DNA of 64,000 bases from Myxococcales bacterium (GCA_020633465.1 JACKDN010000007.1:186001-250000); one strand, 5' to 3'; positions 1 through 10,300 are shown, numbered from the stretch's first letter. The notes: generated by a model not told the origin, from the letters alone. Program-made: numbers and translations.

Positions 1-312
1 CGGCACCACCTCGTCGCGGTGCGCACCCGCGGGATCGGCCGCGGGCACCAGGTGGCAGATCACCGACCCCAGCCGCTCGACGGCGGCCCCCTCGCGCTCG
101 GCCTGCGCCGACGACGCCCCGCTGGTCATCACCTGCAGCTCGTCGACGATGCGTCGCATCTCGGATCGGGGCAGCCCCCCCTCCGCCGGCACCGCTCGGA
201 GCCGCGCGAGCGCCGCCCCGAGGTCGGGTCGGGCTGCCCCCGCGACCCGCGCCAACGCCGCGACGAGGATGCCGACCTCGTCGTCGATCCGAACCCGCCC
301 TGCGTCCGCCAC
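1..312 (-). CDS. hypothetical protein, 3' end beyond window
   Basis: An open minus-strand frame starts at a GTG at 312 and runs off the left edge with no stop, giving about 104 visible residues. The start has a strong Shine-Dalgarno, GGAGG seven bases upstream, placed just after the stop of the sigma-54 activator (stop at 333), so the two are probably co-transcribed. The visible protein is soluble, Ala/Arg/Glu rich and helical, with no signal peptide, and contains one Cys-His pair near residue 90. I do not recognise the family. Confidence 0.6.
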   Translation of the reverse strand, partial: MADAGRVRIDDEVGILVAALARVAGAARPDLGAALARLRAVPAEGGLPRSEMRRIVDELQVMTSGASSAQAEREGAAVERLGSVICHLVPAADPAGAHRDEVVP

Positions 313-332
313 GTTCCCCTCCTGCCCCGACT

Positions 333-1316
<984 letters not shown>

Positions 1317-1358
1317 GCGGGCGGCTCCGAAGGGGTCGATGACGGGGCGGACGGGCCG

Positions 1359-1388
1359 ATTCTGGGCCGGTCCGACGCGCGCTGTCAA
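1359..1388 (-). promoter_or_regulatory. sigma-70 type promoter of the sigma-54 activator
   Basis: On the minus strand TTGACA (1383-1388) and CAGAAT (1359-1364) are separated by 18 bp. The predicted start near 1352 leaves a leader of about 36 nt before the GTG at 1316. The -35 is a perfect consensus and the -10 matches 4 of 6. Confidence 0.6.
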
Positions 1389-1524
1389 ATCTCCGTCGGT
1401 GTCGCATTCGGGGCACCCACGAGCTATCGTCGAGCCGAATCGGCGGGGCCCCGCGGCGCGTCCGCGCGCCTGCCCCCTGCCCTCCGTGGTCCCGGCGCCC
1501 CCCGGCGCAGGGCGGGAGATCACC

Positions 1525-2310
1525 ATGCGCTTCGTGAAGCTCGAGGGCCTCGGCAACGACTTCGTGGTCGTCGACGCGACGCGCGGGCCGGTGTCGCTCG
1601 ACGCCGACGCCCCGCGCGCGCTCTGTGATCGACGGCGCGGCGTCGGCGCGGACGGCGTGCTCCTGCTCGAGCCCAGCGACCGGGCGCGGTGCCGCATGAC
1701 CATCTTCAACGCCGATGGCAGCCGGCCCGAGATGTGCGGCAACGGGCTGCGCTGCGTGGTGCGCTACCTGCGCGACGCCGATCCCGACACGCCGCGCCGC
1801 TTCGAGGTCGAGACGGACGCCGGGCTCCGCGCGGTCGTCGACCACGGGCGCGACGTGGAGATCGACATGGGCGCGCTGCACGACCACGGCGGCCGACACC
1901 TGCCGGCGCTCGACCTGACCGGCCAGCTGGTCGACGTCGGCAACCCGCACCTGGTGCTCTTCGGAGACTTCGACGCGGCGATCGCGGCCGAGCTCGGGCC
2001 CACGATCGAGCGCGACGGACAGTTCCCGCACGGCGTGAACGCGAACTTCGCGACGATCGAGGCCCCCGACCGGGTGCGCCTGTTCGTGTGGGAGCGGGGC
2101 TGTGGCCTGACCGAGGCCTGCGGCACCGGCGCCTGCGCGACGGTGGCGGCCGGGTGGCGCGCCGGTCGACTGCCGGCTGGCGGGCCCGTCGAGGTGCGGC
2201 TGCCCGGCGGCGCGCTGACGATCAGCGGCTCGCCCGCGCAGATCACGATGCGCGGGCCGGCGCGGTGGGTGTTCGATGGGGTGTGGCGGGCGGGCGGGCC
2301 GCCGCGCTGA
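1525..2310 (+). CDS. dapF: diaminopimelate epimerase
   Basis: DapF converts LL- to meso-diaminopimelate in the lysine and peptidoglycan precursor pathway, in the cytoplasm. The 261-residue protein has both catalytic cysteines in their signatures: Cys71 in EMCGNGLRC and Cys199 in EACGTGAC. The N-terminal family signature (KLEGLGNDFVVVD) is intact, and the length is close to the usual 270-280. The ATG at 1525 is preceded by GGGAG. The gene is divergent from the sigma-54 activator and convergent with rplC, so it is probably monocistronic. No other lysine genes are nearby. A -10-like TATCGT lies at 1425-1430 but lacks a convincing -35. Confidence 0.95.
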   Translation: MRFVKLEGLGNDFVVVDATRGPVSLDADAPRALCDRRRGVGADGVLLLEPSDRARCRMTIFNADGSRPEMCGNGLRCVVRYLRDADPDTPRRFEVETDAGLRAVVDHGRDVEIDMGALHDHGGRHLPALDLTGQLVDVGNPHLVLFGDFDAAIAAELGPTIERDGQFPHGVNANFATIEAPDRVRLFVWERGCGLTEACGTGACATVAAGWRAGRLPAGGPVEVRLPGGALTISGSPAQITMRGPARWVFDGVWRAGGPPR

Positions 2311-2324
2311 AGGCGGGGTGGCGG

Positions 2325-2349
2325 GCGGCGGCCGGTCGACCGCCGCCGC
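2325..2349. terminator. hairpin between convergent dapF and rplC
   Basis: GCGGCGG (2325-2331) pairs with CCGCCGC (2343-2349) around the palindrome CGGTCGACCG, with one bulged C. It sits in the 45-bp gap between two convergent genes and could stop transcription from both sides. There is no T-tract, so intrinsic termination is uncertain. Confidence 0.4.
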
Positions 2350-2355
2350 GTCGGC

Positions 2356-3024
2356 TCAGTGGCGGTGCTTGATGGCTTCCTTGACCATCAGCAGGCCACC
2401 GTTGGCGCCGGGCAGGCCGCCGCGCAGCAGCAGCACCTTCTCTTCCGCCATCACCGCCACCACCTCGATGTTCTGGACGGTGGTGCGCTTGTTGCCGTGC
2501 TGGCCGGGCATCTTGCGGTTCTTGAACACGCGCGCGGGCGAGGTGTTCGAGCCGATCGAGCCGCCGTGCCGGAAGTACTCGTGCACACCGTGGCTGGCCT
2601 TGGTGCCCTTGAAGTTGTGGCGCTTCATGACACCGGTGAAGCCGCGGCCCTTGCTGGTGCCGACGACGTCCACGCGATCGCCCGCCTTGAACAGGGTGTC
2701 CAGCGCCAGCTCGGCGCCCACCTCGTACTCGGCGACCTGCTCGGCCGGCAGCCGCAGCTCGCGCAGGTGGCGCTTGACGAAGCGCTTGCCGTCCCGCTCC
2801 TCGACGACGCCCTGCTTCTCGAAGAAGCCCTCGAGGGGCTTGCCGACGCGCTTCGCGTTCTGCTCGCCGAAGCCGAGGATCAGCGCGCTGTAGCCGTCGC
2901 GCTCCTCGGTCCGCTTGCCCACGACGGTGGTGCCGCCGGTGCGCACCACGGTCACCGGAAGCTGGCCGCCGTCCTCACGGAACACGGCCGTCATGCCGAC
3001 CTTCTCGCCCAGGATACCCTTCAT
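2356..3024 (-). CDS. rplC: 50S ribosomal protein L3
   Basis: L3 is a primary-binding protein of the large subunit whose long loop reaches the peptidyl-transferase centre. The 222-residue product has the N-terminal GEKVGMTAVF signature, the SKGRGFTGVMKRHNFKG segment and the extension loop GSIGSNTSPARVFKNRKMPG. The Gln of MPGQHGN, methylated by PrmB in E. coli, is present. GGAGG precedes the ATG at the right distance. In most bacteria rplC sits second in the S10 operon, between rpsJ and rplD. Here it has its own promoter and leader, with dapF convergent on one side and gltJ upstream on the other, so it is either relocated or a second copy. Confidence 0.97.
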   Translation of the reverse strand: MKGILGEKVGMTAVFREDGGQLPVTVVRTGGTTVVGKRTEERDGYSALILGFGEQNAKRVGKPLEGFFEKQGVVEERDGKRFVKRHLRELRLPAEQVAEYEVGAELALDTLFKAGDRVDVVGTSKGRGFTGVMKRHNFKGTKASHGVHEYFRHGGSIGSNTSPARVFKNRKMPGQHGNKRTTVQNIEVVAVMAEEKVLLLRGGLPGANGGLLMVKEAIKHRH

Positions 3025-3068
3025 GTCGAACCTCCACGGTTGCTGTTCGGCGCCCGTCCGTTCGAGCG

Positions 3069-3083
3069 GTCCGCGGGGCGGAC
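3069..3083 (-). other. hairpin in the rplC 5' leader
   Basis: A 6-bp perfect stem with a 3-nt loop (GTCCGC / GCGGAC) lies in the roughly 75-nt leader between the predicted start site and the L3 start codon. Ribosomal protein leaders often carry autoregulatory structures, but nothing here identifies a known class. Confidence 0.35.
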
Positions 3084-3104
3084 GTCGAGGGCACCGGGGC
3101 GGGG

Positions 3105-3133
3105 AGAATGCCTGCGCGGGGGGTGGGAGTCAA
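3105..3133 (-). promoter_or_regulatory. sigma-70 type promoter of rplC
   Basis: TTGACT (3128-3133) and CATTCT (3105-3110) on the minus strand are 17 bp apart, placing the start near 3098. Having its own promoter supports stand-alone expression of rplC. Confidence 0.6.
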
Positions 3134-3232
3134 GCTGAACGCGGCGCCCGACGGCGCGGCGGCGCGAAGGCGTGACCGGGCGAGGCGCGGCGCCGCCCTG
3201 CGGCCGCGCCGATCCTCACCCGGTGCGGGGGA

Positions 3233-5099
3233 TCAGAGCGCGAAGGGCATGTTGATGCGCATGGCGTCGCCGCGGAACTGCGGGAAGCGGAAGGCGCGCA
3301 CCTTGCCTTCGACGCAGCGCCCCACCGGCGTCCCCTTGAACTTCGACGTCGTCACGTCGGCCGAGCTGACGCGCCCGCTGCTGGCGATGACCATGGCCAC
3401 CATCACCGTGCCGCTGGTGCTGGCGTCCTTGCACGACTGGATCGAGCCGGCGTTGCTCTTCACCACCCGCAGGATCTGCTGACGCGAGAGGCTCTCGGGC
3501 AGCAGCGGATCCGCGGCGGGCGCCGCCGGCGTGGGCGCCGCGGCGCGCTTGGCGCCGCCGCCCTTGGGGGCGTCGAGCGCGCCGAGCAGATCGTCCACCT
3601 CGTCGGTGCCCTTCTTGGCCGATCGGGCCGGCGCGCGCCAGGGCCGGCGGCGGGTCGGCGCGCGGCGGGCTGGCGCCGGCGCGCGCCGGAGGCGGCTCGT
3701 CCTCGGGGTTCCGCGCGGCGCGCGCCGGGGACGGGCTGCGGCGCGTCCGGCGCTTGGCGGCGCGCCGGGCCGGCTTGTCGCCGCCCTTGGCCTCGTCGTC
3801 CTTGGCCTCGTCGTCCTTGGCCTCGTCGTCCTTGGCCTCGTCGCCCTTGGCCTCGTCGTCCTTGGCCTCGTCGCCCTCGGCCACGGCACCCTTGGCCTCG
3901 TCACCCCTTGGCCTCGTCGCCCTTGGCCTCGTCGCCCTTGGCCTCGTCGCCCGCCGCAGGGCTTGCCGGCGGCCAGGGGCCGCCGCGCCGCCGACGTTGA
4001 CGGTCGCCGGGGCCGCGGGCTGGCCCGCCGCCGGCTGGGGCGCGACGGGCTGCTCGCCCTTCTCGTTCTTGACCAGGAACAGCGTCAGCCCGACGGCGCC
4101 GCCCACCAGCAGCAGACCGCCCATCACCATCGCGGCGATCTTGCCGGTGCTCGACTTGCGCTTGGTCACCAGCGCGGGCATGGCGCCCGCGCCCACGGCG
4201 GCCGGCGCGGCCGGCGCGAAGGCCGGGCTGGCGCCGAACGCGTCCTCCGACGCCGACGGCGCCGAGGGCCCGGCCAGCGCCGAGATGTCGATCAGCCCGG
4301 AGCCCTCGCTGCCGCCGGTGCTGCGCACCTGCGGCCCCACGTCGGCCTCGTCGGCCAGGCTGTCGAGGCTGAACAGCACCGAGTTCTCGTTGCGCTGACC
4401 CCGCAGCGACGACTGCTGCACGCGCGGGTTGTGGAAGTCGTCTTCCTGCTCGCCGAACAGGCTCTCCGAGCTGGCCCCGCCGACCGCGGCGCCCGGCGCG
4501 TTGTTCGACATCATCAGATCGTCGTCGTCGCGCCCCTCGTCCACCGACGCGAACAGCGAGGCGCCCTGAGACGCCGCCGGCATGTCGTGGCCGTGATCGT
4601 CGTCGTCGTCGAGCGCGCCGAAGGCCGACGCCGCGGGCGCGGCGGCCACGGCGGCCGCGGCGGGTGCCGCGGCCGGCGCCGGGGCCGGCTCGGGCTCGGG
4701 CGCCGGCAGCAGGCTGCTGAACTCGGGCACGGCCGCCAGCCGCATCCAGTCCGCCATGCCCTCCGACCAGATGAAGCTGTCGCCGTTGACCTCACCGGCC
4801 TCGAACGCGTCCTGCACCTGCGCGCGGGTCAGCGGACCCACCTGCTCGCGGTTGATCACCACGTGCCAGATGGCGTCGGCCGGCGGGGCCTCGACCGAGG
4901 CCTGCGGATCGTAGCCGGTGACGCGCGTCGACTCGTCCTGACCGCTCGACTCGGCCGACGCCTCCGCCGCGTCGGGCTCGCCACCGCGGACCACGATCAC
5001 GTGCGCGCAACGCTTGCACCGGATCTTGAAGACCTTGTTGCGGACCTTGTCGTCGTTGATCTGGTACTTCGCGCTGCAGTTGTCGCAGACGATCCTCAT
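3233..5099 (-). CDS. gltJ: GltJ/AgmX-like zinc-ribbon, GYF and TonB-C-like membrane protein (frameshifted)
   Basis: Domains in order: a zinc ribbon (Cys5, Cys8, Cys28, Cys31), a GYF_2 domain at about 77-124 (WHVVINREQVGPLT), a long acidic and Ala/Pro linker, one transmembrane helix at about 310-335, a (G/D)DEAK repeat, and an AgmX/PglI-type C-terminal domain ending FRGDAMRINMPFAL. This is the architecture of M. xanthus GltJ, whose cytoplasmic zinc-ribbon and GYF domains contact the MglA polarity GTPase while the C-terminus is periplasmic. The frame changes about three times: near 4000, at a GGGG in place of GGG near 3906, and between about 3620 and 3700. Coding is good on both sides of each. 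The ATG at 5099 has GGGAG upstream. The gene has its own promoter, apart from the upstream glt-like genes. Confidence 0.78.
3785..3949 (-). repeat. 15-bp tandem repeat encoding (G/D)DEAK
   Basis: About ten copies of a 15-bp unit encode the pentapeptide GDEAK or DDEAK in the periplasmic linker of the GltJ-like protein, just after the transmembrane helix. The repeat is interrupted by one extra G near 3906 that shifts the frame. Confidence 0.85.
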
Positions 5100-5157
5100 C
5101 AAGCGCTCTCCCAGCAGGCAGGGGAGCACCGCGCTCTTCGGCGCGAGTGCCCGCGCG

Positions 5158-5187
5158 ATTATAGGAGCGGCTTTCGCGCGCCCGCAA
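5158..5187 (-). promoter_or_regulatory. strong sigma-70 type promoter of gltJ
   Basis: A perfect -10 TATAAT (5158-5163) lies 18 bp from TTGCGG (5182-5187) on the minus strand. The predicted start near 5151 gives a 5' leader of about 50 nt. A perfect TATAAT is unusual for this GC content. Confidence 0.7.
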
Positions 5188-5194
5188 GAACCCC

Positions 5195-5247
5195 CTCGGT
5201 GCGCCGATCGTGGCACCGAGGCCGGTCGGGGCAGGACTCGGTGCCAC
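5195..5247. promoter_or_regulatory. three alternating CTCGGTGC half-sites upstream of the gltJ promoter
   Basis: CTCGGTGC occurs at 5195-5202 and, within CTCGGTGCCAC, at 5237-5247. Its reverse complement lies in GTGGCACCGAG at 5210-5220. The last two form a perfect 11-bp inverted repeat with a 16-bp spacer. All three are just upstream of the gltJ -35 element, where an activator or repressor would bind. The factor is not known. The rest of the gene-free stretch 5100-5536 shows only a 7-bp GC hairpin at 5452-5468. Confidence 0.6.
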
Positions 5248-5536
5248 CGACGCCCTCACTACGCGCCGCGCGCCGCCGAGTGTCCGGGGTCGAATCGAGA
5301 AACCTGCGCGCGTCCAGCCGCCGCGGCGGAGGCATCCCAGGGCGGGGCCGGCCGCGCCAGCCCGAAGCTGCGCAGGGCGGGCGCGGGGCGCGCCGGACCG
5401 GGAGGGCCCAGGGCCGACGCGCCGACGACGGCGTGCAGGGGAAGGCCGCGTGCCGCCCGACGGGCGGCCGCGTGCAGCGCCCCGGTCATCCCGAGGGGAC
5501 GCGTGGGGCCGAGGGCGGCGCGGCGAACGTCGCGCC

Positions 5537-5791
5537 TCAGCGCAGCGTCGCGTCCTTGGCGGTCGCCTTCAGCTTGGGCAGGAAGTCCTTCTTCAGCTTC
5601 AGCAGCCGCTCGAACTTCACCTTCTGGCGGGCATCGGTGTAGAGCACCTGGGGCTTCTTGTACTGACCGTCGATGAGCAGGTCGTCGAAGTTGTAGAACT
5701 TCGTCTTCGCCTCGCCATCGTCCTGCGCGAACGCGGTGACCGGCGCGCCGACCAGCAGCCCACCCACGAGGAGCAGCTTGACCATCTTCAT
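5537..5791 (-). CDS. small secreted protein in the gltF/cglF position
   Basis: This 84-residue protein has a clear signal peptide (LLLVGGLLVGAPVTAFAQ, cleaved at about 23) and a short, basic, Lys/Leu/Phe-rich mature part (FYNFDDLLIDGQYKKPQVLY, then a helix with KFERLLKLKKDFLPKL). It should be periplasmic. It sits directly after the gltE-like gene and before gltJ. That is where M. xanthus has a small gliding gene (gltF/cglF), so I propose that equivalence on position and size only; the sequence alone does not prove it. AGAGGAGG precedes the ATG, and the gene has its own promoter with a palindromic spacer. Confidence 0.75.
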   Translation of the reverse strand: MKMVKLLLVGGLLVGAPVTAFAQDDGEAKTKFYNFDDLLIDGQYKKPQVLYTDARQKVKFERLLKLKKDFLPKLKATAKDATLR

Positions 5792-5827
5792 CTCTATCCT
5801 CCTCTGCGTCGCGTCCCGTACGCGCCG

Positions 5828-5856
5828 AGTATGATGGCCGGTCGCCGGCCTGTCGA
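5828..5856 (-). promoter_or_regulatory. promoter of the small secreted protein, with a palindrome in its spacer
   Basis: TCGACA (5851-5856) and CATACT (5828-5833) are 17 bp apart on the minus strand. The spacer contains the perfect dyad GGCCGG-tcg-CCGGCC (5836-5850), which would place an operator exactly between the -35 and -10. Confidence 0.6.
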
Positions 5857-5910
5857 GCGGCGGTCACGCCGCGGGCCGGCGGCGCCGACCCGCTCGACCC
5901 CCGCGCCCCG

Positions 5911-7329
5911 TCAGCTCGCGCCGTCGCCCTCGGCGGGCTTCTCGGCGCCCTCGGCGGGCTTCTCGGCGCCTTCGCCACCGGCCGCGTCGCCGGCGCCTTC
6001 GCCACCGCCCGCGTCGCCAGCGCCTTCGCCACCGCCCGCGTCGCCAGCGCCTTCGCCACCGGCCGCGTCGCCAGCGCCTTCGCCACCGGCCGCGTCGCCA
6101 GCGCCTTCGCCGCCCATGCCCTCGCCGCCAGCGCCGTCACCGGCGCCCTCGCCGCCCATGCCGTCACCGCCCGCACCCTCGCCACCCGCCCCGTCGCCCC
6201 CGGGCGGCGGCGCCGTGGCCGCCTGCTCGAGGAACTTCACGGTCGCGCGCAGCTGGTGGTCGGCGGGCAGCTTCTCGAGATCGATGTAGCGCTTGTAGAA
6301 GACGACGGCCTTCTTCGGCTCGCCCATCTGCTCCTCGTAGATCTTGCCCACGCGGATCAGCACCTCGGCGTGATCGCCGCCCACCTCGAGGCTCTGCTCG
6401 TAGAGCTTCGCCGCGCCCTCGTAGTCGCCCGTGCCGTAGAGCGCGTTCGCCTCGCCCACCATGGCCTGGTAGTGCTTCGGGAAGCGCGCCCGCACCGCGC
6501 GGAACTGCTCGAGCGCCGCCGGGTAGTCGAGGTAGTCCAGGTAGATCGACGCCAGGTTCAGCCGCGCGTCGTCCATCGTCGGATCGAAGTTGATCGCCTT
6601 CTCGAACGACAGCACCGCCGACGGCACCCGGTTCAGCTTGTAGAAGGTCAGCCCGAGGTTGTTGTGCGCCCGGGCGTTCTTCTCTTCGAAGCCGATCGCC
6701 TTGTTGAACATCAGCAGCGCCAGGGGCAGCTTGTCCTGCGCCAGGTAGATCAGGCCCAGGTTGATGATCGCCGGCACGTTCTTGGGCTGGACCGCCAGCA
6801 CCTCCTTGACGTAGCGCAGCGACGTCTTGAGGTCCTTCTTCGCCAGGTAGGCGGCGGCCAGGTTGTTGCGCGCCTGCAGATCGTCGGGCTTGTCGCGCAG
6901 CACCGACTCGAACTCGGTGATCGCCTGCTCGGGCTCGCCCGACAGCAGCAGCGCCCGGCCCAGCGCCAGGGTGACGCCCTTGTCGGTCACGTTCTGCTCG
7001 ATCAGCTTCCGGTAGGCCGCCGCGGCCTCCTTGTAGCGACCCAGCCGCTCGTAGCTGTACGCCAGGTTCAGCCAGGCCACCGTGTACTTCGGGTAGGCCT
7101 TGGTGGCCTGCTCGAAGGCCTCGGCCGCCTCGACATAGGCCGGGGGCTTCTTCTGCAGAGCCTCGACGCCGCCCGTGAAGGCCTCGACGGCCGACACCGG
7201 GATGCCGTCGACCTTCTTCTCGGCCTTGGGCGTCGCCTTCTTCTCGATCGGATCCTTCTTCTTCGGCGTGCCGCCGCAACCCACCAGGGCCGCGAGCGCC
7301 ACCCACACGATCAGACGGTCGAGCCGCAT
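5911..7329 (-). CDS. gltE: TPR lipoprotein, GltE/AglT-like
   Basis: The 472-residue protein starts with a lipoprotein signal (lipobox LVGC near residue 18) and a Lys-rich linker. About nine tetratricopeptide repeats follow from roughly residue 45 to 360, such as AWLNLAYSYERLGRYKEAAA and ARAHNNLGLTFYKLNRVPSA. The tail is low-complexity Gly/Ala/Glu. M. xanthus GltE (AglT) is an outer-membrane TPR lipoprotein of the gliding machine encoded directly after gltD, the order found here. The ATG overlaps the gltD-like stop in a TGATG, with AAGGAG eight bases upstream, so the genes are translationally coupled. I chose this ATG over the GTG one codon earlier. Confidence 0.78.
   Translation of the reverse strand: MRLDRLIVWVALAALVGCGGTPKKKDPIEKKATPKAEKKVDGIPVSAVEAFTGGVEALQKKPPAYVEAAEAFEQATKAYPKYTVAWLNLAYSYERLGRYKEAAAAYRKLIEQNVTDKGVTLALGRALLLSGEPEQAITEFESVLRDKPDDLQARNNLAAAYLAKKDLKTSLRYVKEVLAVQPKNVPAIINLGLIYLAQDKLPLALLMFNKAIGFEEKNARAHNNLGLTFYKLNRVPSAVLSFEKAINFDPTMDDARLNLASIYLDYLDYPAALEQFRAVRARFPKHYQAMVGEANALYGTGDYEGAAKLYEQSLEVGGDHAEVLIRVGKIYEEQMGEPKKAVVFYKRYIDLEKLPADHQLRATVKFLEQAATAPPPGGDGAGGEGAGGDGMGGEGAGDGAGGEGMGGEGAGDAAGGEGAGDAAGGEGAGDAGGGEGAGDAGGGEGAGDAAGGEGAEKPAEGAEKPAEGDGAS
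5968..6175 (-). repeat. 27-bp tandem repeat encoding a Gly/Ala/Glu/Asp tail
   Basis: About five to six copies of a 27-bp unit encode the nonapeptide (A/G)GGEGAGDA, flanked by shorter GGEGMG variants, at the C-terminus of the GltE-like lipoprotein. The tail ends with two AEKPAEG units. Confidence 0.8.
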
Positions 7330-10300
7330 CACTTCGACTCCTTCTTCTGGGTCGGAGCGGCCTTCTCGCCGCCCTTGGCGGGCTCGGCGCCCTTCGCGGG
7401 CTCGGCACCCTCGGCCGGCGCGCCAGCCTCGCCGGGCTCGGCGCCCGTGGCGGGCGCCCCGCCCTCACCGGGCTTGCCACCGGCCGGCGGCGCCGCCTCG
7501 GGGGCCGGCGCGGGGGCCATCATCTGCTCCAGCTTGCCGGCCGGATCGGCGATGAACGTCGTCGAGAAGGTCGCCGGCACCGGGTGATCGCTGTCGTTGA
7601 CGCTGTCCTCGAGCACCGGGAAGGCCTCGGGGCTCAGCTTCACCAGCAGCGCGGCCGACTTGCGCGACCACTCGTTGTACACGTGGTTCTCGTGCGCCAG
7701 CTTCAGCGCGCGCCCGACGGCCTCGATGGCCTTCTCCTGCAGCGGCGCGGCGCGGTCGTCGAGCTCGGCGCGGTACACGAACTGCTCGTCCTCGCTCAGC
7801 TCCTTCGGGATGGGCAGGTCGAACAGGCTCTTCGCGAACAGGTAGTAGCTCTCGCCGATGCGGTACAGCGCGCCCGCGTTGACCGAGTGCGACTTGTACT
7901 CGAGCACGTCGAACATGATCTTGTTCGCCTTCTCGAGCAGCTCGGCCTTCTTCACCAGCGTGCGGCGCAGCACGTGGTCCGGGAAGCTGACCTTCACCTC
8001 TTCGAAGTCCTCGTAGACGTACTCGCCCTGGAGGAACCGGGCCATGCCCGCCGCCCGGCGCACCGCCGGCTTGGCCTTGGCCTCGTCCGACAGCCGCTTG
8101 TAGGCCCGGAGCGCCGAGTCGAGCTCCTTGCTGGCCTCACGCCGGGCGTTCTTGCCGCCCTCCTGCTGGTAGTTGCGGGCCGTGCGCAGGTAGACGTCGA
8201 TGGCCGTCTCGGGGCGCGTCTTGCCGAACTTCTTCAGGTAGCCGGCGTAGGTGCTGCGCGCGTCCTTCCAGTTGCCCTGCTTCTCCTGGAAGTCCGCCAC
8301 CCGCAGCCAGATGTCCGGGGTGTCCTTCCCGTCGGGGAACTTCTTCACGTAGGTCTGGAAGATCGCCTCGGCCTTCGCGTACTGCTCGAGCGCCGCCCGG
8401 ATCGAGCCGGCGTTGTACAGCGCGTCGGCCATCTGGGGCACGTCGGGGAACGACGCCATCTTCTCGAAGTAGTCGGCGGCCTTCTCGAAGTCGGTCTGGC
8501 TCTCGTACAGGGCGCCGAGCACGAAGTGCGCCTCGGTGGCCTGCGAGCTCTTCGGGTACCGCTTGATCAGGCTCTCGTACAGGTCGATCGCCTGCTCGGT
8601 CTTCTCGGCCTGCTCGGTGATCGCCGCCGCGTTGAACAGCGCGATCGGCGCCTTGTCGTGCTTGGGGAACTCCTTGACGAAGCGCAGCATCTCCTCGGCC
8701 GCCTTCGCCTTCTCGCCCTTCTTCGACAGCTCGGTCGCGTACTCGTTGATCGAGATCGCGATGACCTCGAGCAGCTGCTTCTTGCTCAGCACCTTGTAGT
8801 TCTTGGTGTTGAGCATGTACCGGCCCCAGCGCTCCATCTGATCCCAGCGGCGCAGGCGGTAGTTGGCGTCGAACAGGGTGGCCGCCGCGAAGCCCGCGAA
8901 GCGATGCTTCGGGTGGTGCTCCATGATGACCTCGAGGCGCTTGATGCCCTCGGCGTAGTGCCCCTTCTTGATGAAGATCTCGGCGGCGCGGAACGCGACG
9001 GCGGGCACCTCGTTGTCGTCCGGGTACAGGTCGAGGTAGTCCGAGCAGGCCTTCAGGAAGTCGTTCTCCGTCGCGTGCAGCTCCTGCTTCTCGACGGGCT
9101 TGAACTCCTTGTCGTCGTCCTTCTTGTCGACGAACTGGACGTCTGCCTCCTTGGCCTTGCCCCGCTTGCCCTTCTTGACCTCCTGCGCGGGCCGGTCGAT
9201 GAGCCCGGCGTCCGCCATCTTCTGCTCCTTGCAGAGGATGACCGCGTAGGCCGACTCCTTCGAGTACTTGCCCTTGGGATCCCGATCGACCACCGCCCGG
9301 TAGTGCTTGGCGGCCTCGTCCCACTGCTTGGTCTGGAAGAAGTAGATCTCGGCGAGGAAGAACTGCTTCTCGTAGGCGTCCTTCGCGTCGTTGAACCACT
9401 CGAGGTACTTCTCGTAGTACTTCGCGGCCTTGGCGTAGTACCGGTCGGCCCGCTCCTGATCCTTGAGCTTCTCGACCTCTTGCGCCTTGGTGTGGAACTG
9501 CCCGATCAGCCAGTCGACCTCTTCCTCGCGGTACTGCTTCGCGCGGATCATCGGCTCTTCGATGTCCTTGTTCGCGACGTGCCAGCTGCCCTTGGGGTCG
9601 AAGTAGTCGAGGAAGCGCCCGATGACCTCTTCGGTCTTCTCGATGTCCTCCTGCTTCTTCCAGGCCTTGGTCACGTTCTCCGCGTACTCGGGGATCTTCT
9701 TGCCCTGCTTGTTCGCGGCGATCAGGTACTCGTAGACCTCGATCTCGAGATCGGTCTTGTCCTGCTGGTTGTAGATGCGCGCGATCTTCTCGAGCTGGTT
9801 GGTCGCCAGGTCGTCGCCGCCCACCTTGCGGAAGTAGTCGCGGGCCTTCTTCCACCCGTCGTCCACCTCGGCGTAGGCCAGCGCCAGCGCGTTGAACGCC
9901 TGGTTGGTGAAGTAGACCTTGCGCTTGTCCTCACCCTTGGACAGCTCGACCACCTTCTGGAAGGAGCCGATCGAGTCGTCGTACTCCTTGAGGTTGTAGT
10001 AGACGTAGCCCAGCTTGTAGAGCGCGTAGGGGTACTGGCTGCTCGACTCGTCCTTCAGCACCTCGAGGTAGTTGGTCTTCGCGGCGAAGAGCAGATCGTT
10101 GTCGAAGTAGTACTCGGCGACCGCCAGGAAGGCGCGCGTCTTGTACTTGCTCTTCGGGTACTCCTTGGTCAGGCGCAGCATGTAGCTGGCGCCTTCCTTC
10201 TTCTTGCCCGCCGTGATCAGGCCGCGGCCGAGGTAGAACATCACCTCGTCGATGCGCGCGTAGTTCGGGAACTCCTTGAGCAGCTTCTTGTACTCGACGA

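Noticed and set aside
1317..1742. N-terminal extension of the sigma-54 activator to a TTG at 1742
   Set aside because: It overlaps dapF and reads as Arg/Ser/Pro noise; GTG 1316 has a proper Shine-Dalgarno.
5452..5468. GC hairpin as terminator after the small secreted gene
   Set aside because: The stem is perfect (7 bp) but no T-run follows on the minus strand; kept only as a note.
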